DNA of 64,000 nt from Andreprevotia chitinilytica DSM 18519 (GTDB taxonomy: Bacteria > Pseudomonadota > Gammaproteobacteria > Burkholderiales > Chitinibacteraceae), in NCBI RefSeq assembly GCF_000711875.1, contig NZ_JONM01000001.1, forward strand, positions 351,934 to 415,933. The letters are read 5' to 3'. Below the pieces are notes generated by a model that saw only the letters and a program-made list of their open reading frames with translations, was not told where the DNA came from and ran no database searches. The position numbers were made by a program, and so were the translations under genes. The stretch's first letter is position 1; the number at the start of each line of letters is the position of its first letter. This document shows positions 38,525 to 46,624 of this stretch, in pieces.

Positions 38525-40225
38525 TCAAACGGTAGTCGCTTCATTGCTGCTGTTTACCCGCGCCCCTGACCGGTTCACGCCACACAGCAAAGCCTTGATC
38601 GCCGCCGCGACGATATTGCGATCCGTCCCCACACCGTAGCCGCTGTTGCCACCGTTCACGCGTAGTTCGATGTAGCAGGCCGCTTCGGCATCCGCGCCGC
38701 CCTTGAGTGCGTGCTCGTGGTAATCCAGCACGGCTACGTCGATGTCGGCGACTTGCTTGAAGGCGGCGACGAAGGCCGCAATCGGGCCATTGCCGTTGCC
38801 GATCACCAATTTGCGCTGACCGGCGATTTCCAGTTCCACCTCGATCTGCACCGCATCCACGCCGCCGCCGGATTGCTCCTCCAGGCTATGGCGCAGATAA
38901 CGCCACGGCGTTTGCTGCTGCAGGTATTCGCGGCTGAACAGGGCGTGGATATTGCTCGCCGTCACTTCGCGGCCGGTTTCGTCGCTCACGCGCTGGATGG
39001 CGCGGCTGAATTCAATCTGCAGGCGGCGCGGCAAATCAAAGCCATGTTCCTGCTGCAACAGATAACTCACGCCACCCTTGCCGGATTGGCTGTTCACGCG
39101 GATTACAGCGTCGTAGCTGCGGTTGAGGTCGGCCGGGTCGAGCGGTAGGTAAGGCACTTCCCAGATTTCGTCCGGCTGCTGTTTGGCGAGGCCCTTCTTG
39201 ATCGCATCCTGATGCGAGCCGGAAAACGCCGTGAACACCAGATCACCCGCATAGGGATGGCGCGGATGCACCGGCAACTGCGTGCAGTACTCGGCGGTCT
39301 GGCGCACGGCATCGATATCCGAGAAATCCAGCCCCGGGTGCACGCCCTGGCTGTAGAGATTGAGCGCCAGTGTTACCAGGTCGACGTTGCCGGTGCGCTC
39401 ACCACTGCCGAACAAGCAGCCTTCGACGCGATCCGCCCCCGCCATCACCGCTAACTCTGCCGCCGCGACTGCGCAGCCCCGGTCGTTATGTGGATGCACC
39501 GAGAGAATGATGCTGTCGCGCCGGGCGAGGTTGCGGCTCATCCACTCGATCTGGTCGGCATAGGTATTAGGCGTGGACATCTCCACCGTGGCAGGCAGGT
39601 TGAAGATCATCTTGCGTTGCGGTGTGGGCTGCCAGATATCCGCCACGGCATCACAGACTTCCTTGGCGAATTCGATCTCGGTGGCCGAAAACGTCTCCGG
39701 CGAATACTGGTAGACCCACTCTGTCCCCGGGCGCTCGTCGGTCAATTGCTTGATAAGCCGGGTGCCATTGAGTGCGATTGCCTTCACGCCGGCCTGATCG
39801 GTATCGAACACGATGCGGCGGAAGTTGGGCGCGAGCGCGTTGTACAGGTGGACGATGGCGCGGCGCGCACCAGCGAGCGATTCGATGGTGCGGCGGATCA
39901 GGTCTTCACGCCCTTGCGTGAGCACTTCGATGGTCACATCGGCCGGGATGCGGTTCTCTTCGATCAGCATGCGCACGAAGTCGAAATCGGTCTGCGAGGC
40001 GGATGGGAAGGCGACCTCGATTTCCTTGAAGCCAGCTGCAACCAATGTCTCGAACATGCGCAGCTTCTTCTCCACGCTCATCGGCTCGATCAGCGATTGA
40101 TTGCCATCGCGCAGATCGGTGCTCATCCAGATCGGCGGCGTGGTGATCACTTTGTCCGGCCAGGTACGGTCGGGGAGGGCGATGGGCTGGAAGGTGCGAT
40201 ATTTGCGGGACGGGTTGGTGAGCAT
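38525..40225 (-). CDS. leuA: 2-isopropylmalate synthase (long, type 2 form)
   Basis: First committed enzyme of leucine synthesis: acetyl-CoA plus 2-oxoisovalerate gives 2-isopropylmalate. The 566-residue form opens [17 protein letters not shown]. The catalytic barrel has [15 protein letters not shown] and the metal motif [12 protein letters not shown]-terminal LeuA regulatory domain (about 440-555) binds leucine. CAGGAG precedes the ATG at 40225. It stands alone, without leuBCD. A TTGACA hexamer lies on the minus strand about 85 bp upstream, but the -10 partner is weak. An 11-nt direct repeat, GACAAAAAGTA, brackets the leader. Confidence 0.97.
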   Translation of the reverse strand: MLTNPSRKYRTFQPIALPDRTWPDKVITTPPIWMSTDLRDGNQSLIEPMSVEKKLRMFETLVAAGFKEIEVAFPSASQTDFDFVRMLIEENRIPADVTIEVLTQGREDLIRRTIESLAGARRAIVHLYNALAPNFRRIVFDTDQAGVKAIALNGTRLIKQLTDERPGTEWVYQYSPETFSATEIEFAKEVCDAVADIWQPTPQRKMIFNLPATVEMSTPNTYADQIEWMSRNLARRDSIILSVHPHNDRGCAVAAAELAVMAGADRVEGCLFGSGERTGNVDLVTLALNLYSQGVHPGLDFSDIDAVRQTAEYCTQLPVHPRHPYAGDLVFTAFSGSHQDAIKKGLAKQQPDEIWEVPYLPLDPADLNRSYDAVIRVNSQSGKGGVSYLLQQEHGFDLPRRLQIEFSRAIQRVSDETGREVTASNIHALFSREYLQQQTPWRYLRHSLEEQSGGGVDAVQIEVELEIAGQRKLVIGNGNGPIAAFVAAFKQVADIDVAVLDYHEHALKGGADAEAACYIELRVNGGNSGYGVGTDRNIVAAAIKALLCGVNRSGARVNSSNEATTV

Positions 40226-40387
40226 GGTCTGGCTCCTGATATTTTGGACAAAAAGTATTTATTTGTATCGAGTTTGAAATCAGAAGCTACCTGAGTGTAT
40301 GAAATTTTGTCAAATGCAAGATTGATTTCGACTGGGTGCTCACTTTTTCAAGTGGAAATTAGACAAAAAGTACTGTTTCTATAATCT

Positions 40388-40459
40388 TGTAGGAGCGAGC
40401 TTGTTCGCGATGGCAATGGTGGATGACACGATGCAATCGCGAGCAAGCTCGCTCCTACA
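40388..40459. repeat. REP-like inverted repeat, family A, copy 2
   Basis: Same sequence family as 38402-38473. The left arm has one change (TTGTTCGCGA) and the right arm matches the consensus. It sits between divergent leuA and kdp promoters rather than at a gene end. Confidence 0.9.
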
Positions 40460-40490
40460 GAGGCAGCGGTGGCGTCACCCTCTGCCACAC

Positions 40491-40539
40491 CGCACACCGC
40501 ACACCGCACACCGCACACCTCACACCTCACACCTCACAC
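40491..40539 (+). repeat. Heptanucleotide tandem repeat upstream of kdp
   Basis: Four perfect CGCACAC units (40491-40518) followed by three CTCACAC units (40519-40539), with partial units at both ends. The last unit breaks at CTCATC. The array lies 60-110 bp upstream of the probable kdp promoter region. Such microsatellites can change length by slippage and so alter promoter spacing. Confidence 0.92.
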
Positions 40540-40550
40540 CTCATCGCGCC

Positions 40551-40603
40551 CCGTCTTTACACGATTTTTATATCCCGCCCCCGTCTTTTGACCCCGTCTT
40601 TAC
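40551..40603 (+). promoter_or_regulatory. Candidate KdpE-binding boxes
   Basis: CCGTCTTTAC (40551-40560), CCGTCTTTTG (40581-40590) and CCGTCTTTAC (40594-40603) are direct repeats. T-rich and CCCGCC tracts between them recall the TTTACACCCCGCC-like KdpE site of E. coli. They lie 80-130 bp before the first kdp codon. A TTGACC hexamer at 40588-40593 could be a -35 element, but no good -10 follows. Assignment to KdpE is an inference from position. Confidence 0.4.
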
Positions 40604-40681
40604 GTCCGTTTTCTTACATTTGCGGCATGAAACGTCTCTGGTTTTGCCAGCGGCGCATTCGTTCACAAAGGAGAAACACAA

Positions 40682-40777
40682 ATGGATGCGGTCTACATCG
40701 CCCTCATCGGCGTGTTTGCCGTGCTGACATTCCTGCTGGTGTGGGTGTGCAGCAAGGCGGGAGGCAAATTGTCATGA
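40682..40777 (+). CDS. One-helix micro-protein preceding kdpF
   Basis: A 31-residue ORF with an excellent AAAGGAG ribosome site 8 nt upstream. It reads MDAVYIALIGVFAVLTF, then LLVWVCSKAGGKLS: one membrane helix and a short basic tail with a single cysteine. Its last codons overlap the kdpF start (ATGA), so it is probably translated and coupled to the kdp operon. It is not KdpF, which follows. No named family is recognised. An accessory subunit of the Kdp pump or a leader peptide are both possible. Confidence 0.72.
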   Translation: MDAVYIALIGVFAVLTFLLVWVCSKAGGKLS

Positions 40778-40863
40778 TCCTGATCGACTGGCTGGCGGGC
40801 ATTGCAGCGGCATTGCTGCTTGTTTATCTCGTGTACGCGCTGTTCAAACCGGAGCGCTTTTAA
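40774..40863 (+). CDS. kdpF: Potassium-transporting ATPase small subunit KdpF
   Basis: A 29-residue single-helix peptide, exactly the length of E. coli KdpF. It ends in the typical LVYLVYALFKPERF. In the pump it sits between KdpA and the membrane lipids and stabilises the complex. It overlaps the upstream micro-ORF by 4 nt and is followed by kdpA after 60 bp. Confidence 0.92.
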   Translation: MILIDWLAGIAAALLLVYLVYALFKPERF

Positions 40864-40923
40864 GCCTGTTTCGTCTGGGCGGCTTGGCTGCCCGATGAAG
40901 CGAGGCTGATGCGGAGTGATGTC

Positions 40924-42720
40924 ATGACAACTGATGCAATTCTTCAACTCGCGCTGTTTCTTGGCGTGTTATTCGTGCTGGCCTGGCCGTTGGGGGCATA
41001 TATCGCCCACATCATCCGGGGCGAGCCTAAAGGGGAGCAGACCGGGCCGATCCGTCTGCTCGCGCCCATCGAACGGGTTTTCTACAAACTGGCTGGCGTC
41101 GATGCCAGCGAAGAAACCGGCTGGAAAAGCTATGCGATCGGCCTATTGGTTTTCAATCTCGTCGGCGTGGTGCTGACCTATGCACTGCAGCGTTTGCAGG
41201 GCTATCTGCCGCTGAATCCGCAAGGTTTCGGCGCGGTGTCGCCCGATCTGGCGTTCAACACTGCCATTTCGTTCGCGACCAACACCAACTGGCAGAGCTA
41301 CACGCCAGAAACCACCATGAGCTATCTCACGCAGATGCTGCAGCTCACGGTGCACAACTTCTTCTCGGCCGCGACGGGTCTGGTGGTGGTGGTGGCGCTG
41401 ATCCGTGGTTTTGCGCGCAAGAGTGCTGGCTCGGTCGGCAACGTGTGGGCGGATATCACCCGCACCACGCTGTATATCCTGCTGCCGCTGTCGGTGGTGT
41501 TTGCGCTGGTCTTCGTCGGGCAGGGGGCGATCCAGAACTTCAAGCCGTATCAGGACGTGCACACGGTACAAGCCACGACCTACCAGCAACCCAAGCTGGA
41601 TAAGGTTGGCAATGCCATCAAGGATGCCAAGGGCAACCCGATGCTGGAAGACGTGACCACGCAGACGCAAACGCTGGCCATGGGCCCGGTGGCTTCGCAA
41701 GAAGCGATCAAGATGCTCGGCACCAACGGCGGCGGCTTCTTCAACGCCAACTCGGCACACCCATACGAAAACCCGACTCCGCTGACCAACTTCCTGCAGA
41801 TGCTCGCCATCTTCCTGATCCCGACCGCCTTGGTGTTCGCGTTCGGCCGCATGGTGGGTGATTGGCGGCAGGGCGTAGCGGTGTTGGCGGCGATGACGCT
41901 GATCTTCGTCGTGGCCTATGGCGTGTGCGTCTGGGCGGAGCAGGCTGGCAACCCGGCACTGGTCTCGGCGGGTGCGGATAGCGCCATCAATATGGAAGGC
42001 AAGGAAACGCGCTTCGGCATTACCGCCTCGGCCTTGTTCGCGACCATTACCACTGCGGCATCGTGCGGTGCGGTCAACGCCATGCATGACTCGTTCACGC
42101 CGCTGGGCGGATTGGTGCCGATGGGCTTGATCCAGTTGGGTGAAGTCGTGTTCGGTGGGGTCGGTTCCGGTCTGTACGGCATGCTGGTCTACGCGATTCT
42201 GGCGGTGTTCATCGCCGGTCTGATGGTGGGGCGCACGCCGGAATACCTCGGCAAGAAGATCGAAATCTTCGAGATGAAGATGACCGCGATCGCGATTCTG
42301 GTCACGCCGATCCTGGTGCTGGCCTGCACCGGCATCGCGGTGATGTTGACAGCGGGCAAGGCCGGAGTGGCGAACCCCGGCGCGCATGGCTTCAGCGAAA
42401 TCTTCTATGCGTTCTCCAGCGCGGCCAACAACAACGGCTCTGCCTTTGCCGGTCTCTCCGCCAACACGCCGTTCTACAACAGCTTGCTGGCCGTGGCGAT
42501 GTGGTTCGGTCGCTTCGGCGTGATCGTGCCGGTGTTGGCGATGGCGGGTTCGCTGGCCGCCAAGAAGCGCCTCAATGTAACCGCCGGCACCTTGCCGACG
42601 CATGGTCCGCTGTTCGTGGTGCTGCTGATCGGTTCGGTCATGCTGGTCGGCGCGCTTAACTACATTCCGGGTCTGGCGCTCGGTCCGATCGTTGAACACC
42701 TGCAGATGATTGCCCACTGA
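40924..42720 (+). CDS. kdpA: Potassium-transporting ATPase potassium-binding subunit KdpA
   Basis: Channel-like subunit of the high-affinity KdpFABC K+ pump, 598 residues, about 10 helices. The selectivity-filter-like loops include [21 protein letters not shown] and [14 protein letters not shown]. The ATG at 40924 has GGAG at 40913-40916 at good spacing, so it is preferred over one 15 bp upstream. Next in the operon is kdpB, separated by a REP-like repeat. Confidence 0.97.
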   Translation: MTTDAILQLALFLGVLFVLAWPLGAYIAHIIRGEPKGEQTGPIRLLAPIERVFYKLAGVDASEETGWKSYAIGLLVFNLVGVVLTYALQRLQGYLPLNPQGFGAVSPDLAFNTAISFATNTNWQSYTPETTMSYLTQMLQLTVHNFFSAATGLVVVVALIRGFARKSAGSVGNVWADITRTTLYILLPLSVVFALVFVGQGAIQNFKPYQDVHTVQATTYQQPKLDKVGNAIKDAKGNPMLEDVTTQTQTLAMGPVASQEAIKMLGTNGGGFFNANSAHPYENPTPLTNFLQMLAIFLIPTALVFAFGRMVGDWRQGVAVLAAMTLIFVVAYGVCVWAEQAGNPALVSAGADSAINMEGKETRFGITASALFATITTAASCGAVNAMHDSFTPLGGLVPMGLIQLGEVVFGGVGSGLYGMLVYAILAVFIAGLMVGRTPEYLGKKIEIFEMKMTAIAILVTPILVLACTGIAVMLTAGKAGVANPGAHGFSEIFYAFSSAANNNGSAFAGLSANTPFYNSLLAVAMWFGRFGVIVPVLAMAGSLAAKKRLNVTAGTLPTHGPLFVVLLIGSVMLVGALNYIPGLALGPIVEHLQMIAH

Positions 42721-42733
42721 CCGTGTGAACAAT

Positions 42734-42802
42734 TGTAGGAGCGAGCTTGCTCGCGATTGCTTCGATTCAAGCATCGTCATCGCGAGCAAGCTCGCTCGTA
42801 CA
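42734..42802. repeat. REP-like inverted repeat, family A, copy 3, inside kdp operon
   Basis: Left arm 42734-42760 and right arm about 42779-42802 (one changed base, CTCGTACA). The right arm ends directly at the AGGAG ribosome site of kdpB. The hairpin would form in the polycistronic mRNA between kdpA and kdpB. Confidence 0.9.
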
Positions 42803-42812
42803 GGAGAACAAA

Positions 42813-44960
42813 ATGTCTAATCAAAAAACCAACGCTGTGCGAACCCAAGCAGGTTATGCCGGCGAGAATCAAGTGGCGCAATCCGGTGATACGGGTCGTC
42901 GCGACAAACTGTCGTTGCTCGATCCCAAACTGGTGACGCCGGCGCTGATCGAGTCGTTCAAGAAACTGGCACCGCAAATCCAGTGGCGCAACCCGGTGAT
43001 GTTCGTCGTGTATATCGGCAGCATCCTGACCACCATCCTGTTCATTCAGGCTTTGGGCGGCAACGGCGAGGCGAGTGCCGGTTTCATCGGCGCCATCTCG
43101 CTGTGGCTATGGTTCACCGTCTTGTTCGCCAACTTCGCCGAAGCATTGGCCGAAGGCCGCAGCAAGGCACAAGCCGAAAGCCTGCGCAGCACCAAGAAGA
43201 ACGTGGTCGCCAAGAAGCTGTCCGGCCCGTCCAAATCGGCCAGCCGGCAGATCGAAAGCAGTGCCGATCTGCGCAAGGGGGATTACGTGCTGGTGGAAGC
43301 CGGCGACGTGATCCCGGCCGACGGTGAAGTGGTGGAAGGCGTGGCCTCGGTGGATGAATCGGCCATTACCGGCGAATCCGCCCCGGTGATCCGCGAATCC
43401 GGTGGTGATTTCACGGCAGTGACCGGTGGTACTCGCGTGCTATCGGACTGGATCGTGGTGCGTGTATCGGTCAACCCTGGCGAGGCCTTCCTCGATCGCA
43501 TGATCGCCATGGTGGAAGGCGCCAAGCGCCAGAAGACCCCGAACGAGATCGCGCTGACGATCCTGCTGGTGGCGCTGACCATCGTGTTCCTGGTTGTGAC
43601 CGTAACACTGCTGCCGTTCTCGGCCTACAGCGTGGAAGTTGCCAAGGCGGGCGTGCCGATCAGCATCACCGCGTTGATCGCGCTGCTGGTGTGCCTGATC
43701 CCGACCACCATCGGCGCGCTGCTCTCCGCCATTGGCGTGGCTGGCATGAGCCGTATGATGCAGGCCAACGTGATCGCCACCTCCGGCCGTGCCGTTGAAG
43801 CGGCGGGCGACGTGGACGTGCTGCTGCTGGACAAAACCGGCACCATCACGCTCGGCAATCGCCAAGCCTCCGCCTTCATCCCGGCACCGGGCGTGAGCGA
43901 GAAGGAACTGGCCGATGCCGCGCAACTCGCATCGCTCTCTGACGAAACGCCGGAAGGCCGCAGCATCGTCGTGCTCGCCAAGCAGAAGTTCGCCATCCGT
44001 GCCCGTGAGTTGAGCGAGCACAACGCCCACTTCGTCGCCTTCACGGCGCAAACGCGGATGAGTGGCGTCGATTACGACGGCCGGCAGATCCGCAAGGGCG
44101 CGATCGATGCGATCAAGAAACACGTGATCGCGATTGGTGGCAGCTTCCCGGATGCCGTCGGCAAGGCCGCCGATGAAGTCTCCCGCCGTGGTTCGACCCC
44201 GCTACTGGTGTCCGATGGCGAGCGCGTACTGGGCGTGATCGAGCTGAAAGACATCGTGAAGGGCGGCATCAAGGAGCGCTTTGCCGAGCTGCGTGCGATG
44301 GGCATCAAGACAGTGATGATCACTGGCGACAATCCGCTCACCGCTGCGGCCATCGCCGCCGAGGCCGGCGTGGATGACTTCCTCGCCGAAGCCAAGCCGG
44401 AAGACAAGCTGGCGCTGATCCGCAACCACCAAGCCGAAGGCCGCCTGGTGGCGATGACCGGCGATGGCACCAACGATGCCCCGGCGCTGGCGCAAGCCGA
44501 CGTCGCTGTAGCGATGAACACCGGTACGCAAGCGGCCAAAGAGGCCGGCAACATGGTCGATCTGGATTCCAACCCGACCAAGTTGATCGAGATCGTCGAG
44601 ATCGGCAAACAGATGCTGATGACACGGGGCTCGCTGACCACCTTCAGCGTGGCCAACGACATCGCCAAGTACTTCGCCATCATCCCGGCTGCCTTCGCCA
44701 GCACCTATCCGCAGCTCAACGCGCTCAACGTGATGGGCCTCAACAGCCCGTCCTCGGCCATCCTCTCCGCCGTGATCTTCAACGCGATCATCATCGTGTT
44801 CCTGATCCCGCTGGCGCTGAAGGGCGTGAAGTATCGGGCGCAAGGCGCGGCGCAACTGCTGCGCACCAATCTGCTGATCTATGGCCTGGGCGGCATCATC
44901 GTGCCGTTCGTGGGGATCAAGGTGATTGATCTGCTGCTGGTGGCCTTGCATCTGACTTAA
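42813..44960 (+). CDS. kdpB: Potassium-transporting P-type ATPase subunit KdpB
   Basis: Catalytic P-type ATPase subunit of 715 residues. The phosphorylation motif [11 protein letters not shown] has Asp340. [12 protein letters not shown] marks the actuator domain (TGES motif as ITGES), and [12 protein letters not shown] is the hinge motif. The ATG at 42813 follows CAGGAGAACAAA. In-frame codons upstream lie inside a REP element and are not used. A second spacer repeat separates it from kdpC. Confidence 0.97.
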   Translation: MSNQKTNAVRTQAGYAGENQVAQSGDTGRRDKLSLLDPKLVTPALIESFKKLAPQIQWRNPVMFVVYIGSILTTILFIQALGGNGEASAGFIGAISLWLWFTVLFANFAEALAEGRSKAQAESLRSTKKNVVAKKLSGPSKSASRQIESSADLRKGDYVLVEAGDVIPADGEVVEGVASVDESAITGESAPVIRESGGDFTAVTGGTRVLSDWIVVRVSVNPGEAFLDRMIAMVEGAKRQKTPNEIALTILLVALTIVFLVVTVTLLPFSAYSVEVAKAGVPISITALIALLVCLIPTTIGALLSAIGVAGMSRMMQANVIATSGRAVEAAGDVDVLLLDKTGTITLGNRQASAFIPAPGVSEKELADAAQLASLSDETPEGRSIVVLAKQKFAIRARELSEHNAHFVAFTAQTRMSGVDYDGRQIRKGAIDAIKKHVIAIGGSFPDAVGKAADEVSRRGSTPLLVSDGERVLGVIELKDIVKGGIKERFAELRAMGIKTVMITGDNPLTAAAIAAEAGVDDFLAEAKPEDKLALIRNHQAEGRLVAMTGDGTNDAPALAQADVAVAMNTGTQAAKEAGNMVDLDSNPTKLIEIVEIGKQMLMTRGSLTTFSVANDIAKYFAIIPAAFASTYPQLNALNVMGLNSPSSAILSAVIFNAIIIVFLIPLALKGVKYRAQGAAQLLRTNLLIYGLGGIIVPFVGIKVIDLLLVALHLT

Positions 44961-44983
44961 GGAGCTTCGGTTTGATGGTTTTA

Positions 44984-45083
44984 CCTCCCCCTTTTTAAAG
45001 GGGGATTGAGGGGGATTTCGACGTCATTGCAAGTTGAGATGCCGCAGAAATCCCCCCTAGCCCCCCTTCAAGGAAGGGGGGAA
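44984..45083. repeat. Dispersed palindromic repeat, family B, copy 2, inside kdp operon
   Basis: Same layout as 34814-34926: CCCCCTTTTTAAAGGGGGATT at the left, GCAGAAATCCCCCCTAG and CCCCCCTTCAAGGAAGGGGGG at the right, each a hairpin. It fills the kdpB-kdpC gap, so kdpC translation depends on its own GGAAAGGA site just after the repeat. Confidence 0.9.
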
Positions 45084-45118
45084 CAAGATGCCAACATGGA
45101 TTGGAAAGGAACCACATC

Positions 45119-45694
45119 ATGAACTTGCAACTTCGTCCCGCCCTGGTGATCTTCGGTCTGTTGACCATCGTCACCGGCATCATTTATCCCCTGGCTGTCA
45201 CCGGCATCGCCCAGGTGGCGTTTCCGAATCAGGCCAACGGCAGCCTGATCATCAAGGACGGCAAGCCGATTGGATCGAGCCTGATCGGCCAGAATTTCAC
45301 CGATCCGAAATACATCTGGGGCCGCCCATCCGCCACCGGCCCGATGCCGAACAATGCCGCCAATTCCGGTGGCTCTAACCTCGGCCCGACCAATCCGGCG
45401 CTCACCGATGCGGTGAAGGGGCGTGTGGCCGCGTACAAGGCCGCCGATCCGGCCCAGACTGGCCCGGTGCCGGTTGAGCTGGTGACCGCCTCCGCCAGCG
45501 GCCTCGACCCGGAAATCGGCCCGGCTGCAGCGATGTATCAGGCTCATCGCGTGGCCGTTGCGCGCAAGGTGCCTGAATCGCAGGTGCGGGCGTTGATCGA
45601 TGCCCATACGCAAGGGCGGCAATGGGGCTTGTTTGGCGAGCCGCGGGTGAATGTGCTGGAGTTGAATCTGGCGCTGGATGAATTGAAGGCCTGA
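45119..45694 (+). CDS. kdpC: Potassium-transporting ATPase subunit KdpC
   Basis: Single-span periplasmic-facing subunit of 191 residues that helps ATP binding in KdpFABC. One N-terminal membrane helix ([20 protein letters not shown]) is followed by family segments [39 protein letters not shown] and LNLALDELK. The ATG at 45119 is fixed by GGAAAGGA upstream. It ends the pump operon. kdpD begins only about 930 bp later. Confidence 0.96.
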   Translation: MNLQLRPALVIFGLLTIVTGIIYPLAVTGIAQVAFPNQANGSLIIKDGKPIGSSLIGQNFTDPKYIWGRPSATGPMPNNAANSGGSNLGPTNPALTDAVKGRVAAYKAADPAQTGPVPVELVTASASGLDPEIGPAAAMYQAHRVAVARKVPESQVRALIDAHTQGRQWGLFGEPRVNVLELNLALDELKA

Positions 45695-45731
45695 TTCACG
45701 CGGCGCTCAGAGAGTGAGCACCGATTTATGA

Positions 45732-45756
45732 AGGAGCGAGCTTGCTCGCTCCTACA
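45732..45756. repeat. REP-like repeat, family A, copy 4 (collapsed)
   Basis: AGGAGCGAGCTTGCTCGCTCCT, with ACA following, forms a short hairpin in which the two arms of the family meet without the usual loop. It lies after kdpC and against the 3' end of the convergent small gene. Confidence 0.82.
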
Positions 45757-45759
45757 GTT

Positions 45760-46065
45760 TTAGTGCAACGGAACCGAGTATTTTGCTAGTGCATAGATTG
45801 CCGCTATGAAAAGCAGCAGGTAGATCACTATCCGCAGCTGCCGTGACGTTCTGCGGGATGCACAAACCTTGCAAAGCCGAATCGTGTGAGGCTGCTTCCT
45901 GAAGACGGTTTCATTTACGGCGACCTGACTGTCATCGAGCGGCTGGCCACATGATGCACACTGGTTTGTCGTGTTGCGTTGATCGCCTTTTCGTTCTTTG
46001 CGAAGCGCATAAATCGCTAAAGGAACGGCAAAAGCCAAGGTGAAAAGGGGTTCTGGTGCTTGCAT
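45760..46065 (-). CDS. Two-helix membrane protein with a Cys4 zinc-ribbon-like loop
   Basis: A 101-residue protein, family not recognised. It has an N-terminal helix (FTLAFAVPLAIYALR), a polar middle with CASCGQPLDDS and LCKVCASRR (two CxxC pairs, likely binding zinc) and a C-terminal helix (IVIYLLLFIAAIYAL). Helix-basic-knuckle-helix layouts occur in small membrane regulators and assembly factors. It sits on the minus strand in the kdpC-kdpD gap, with no evident partner. The ribosome site is weak. Confidence 0.6.
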   Translation of the reverse strand: MQAPEPLFTLAFAVPLAIYALRKERKGDQRNTTNQCASCGQPLDDSQVAVNETVFRKQPHTIRLCKVCASRRTSRQLRIVIYLLLFIAAIYALAKYSVPLH

Positions 46066-46093
46066 GGGTACTCAACACTGGAGATAACTTCAT

Positions 46094-46273
46094 GTGAACG
46101 AGGGGAGTCTAGCGCTTGTGGGGATAAGCATGGATGTACAAGCTGATGAAGGCCAAGAGAAAACGTCCGCACTGCTGGAAATCCTCGCCTTGGGTAACCG
46201 GGAAATCATGCAGGGGATGTTTCGCGATATAGAAGATGTATTTGCCGATCTAGATAAGACAGAACAAGTGTGA
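46094..46273 (+). pseudogene. Remnant resembling the C-terminus of a Phd/YefM-type antitoxin
   Basis: A GTG (46094) or ATG (46130) frame encodes 59 or 47 residues. The segment ALLEILALGNREIMQG, followed by RDIEDVFADLD, resembles the C-terminal toxin-binding tail of YefM/Phd antitoxins. The N-terminal DNA-binding part is absent. No ParE/RelE-like toxin frame follows, so this looks like debris of a lost toxin-antitoxin module. It could instead be a small intact gene of unknown role. Confidence 0.35.
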
Positions 46274-46624
46274 ACGCTCGCAGAATGGACTGAACGTAGC
46301 GATATCCAGCAATCACGTTCAATAAACCGCATGGGTATCACTACGCTCAACCCATCCTACAAAACTGCTGTTTTTTGTTGCCGCAATGGTTGAACTGCGG
46401 GGTTTTCCCCCTTCGTGCTAAGCGCCGACGGAGTGTCGCGAGACTTTAGGCTCGCGACCGACCGAGGGTAGTCCGGAGGACCGTAAGGCGCAGGGTCGCC
46501 TTTGGAGTGGAGAGGGCTTTGGCGAGACAAAGTCCTTTCCCCGGCCGCGGGACGGATTCCCGCTGTAATGCTTTTATTCGCGCCGTAGGCGCATAACTTT
46601 TGAATCAGCAACAAAAGCTAATCG
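46274..46624. other. Gene-free 351-bp stretch before kdpD with repeat-like DNA
   Basis: It contains a GGGT..CTACGCTCAACCC type segment (about 46329-46363) related in style to the one at 54088. A long GC-rich stretch with several short inverted repeats follows, including CTTTAGGCTCGCGACC and GGCTTTGGCGAGACAAAGTCC. It ends with GCCGTAGGCGCATAACTTTTG before kdpD. No convincing ORF or promoter was found. It appears to be intergenic repeat material. Confidence 0.6.

Larger units (their letters stand above)
40226..40681. other. 456-bp spacer between leuA and kdp: repeats and promoters
   Basis: No gene of its own is supported here. From left to right it holds the leuA leader with GACAAAAAGTA at 40247-40257 and again at 40362-40372. 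Next come a REP-like hairpin (40388-40459), a run of seven 7-nt units (40491-40539) and three CCGTCTTT boxes (40551-40603). An AAAGGAG ribosome site (40667-40673) serves the first kdp micro-ORF. Open frames crossing it on the plus strand only translate the tandem repeats. Confidence 0.8.

Noticed and set aside
40491-40539. CRISPR-like array
   Set aside because: Units are 7 nt and contiguous with no spacers, so this is a microsatellite.
40401-40863. Plus-strand frames across the heptanucleotide array
   Set aside because: They translate CGCACAC/CTCACAC repeats into His/Thr/Ala runs and overlap the kdpF start out of frame.
41143-42789. 548-residue minus-strand frame
   Set aside because: Antisense to kdpA. 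Its His/Arg/Gln-rich composition is typical of a shadow frame.
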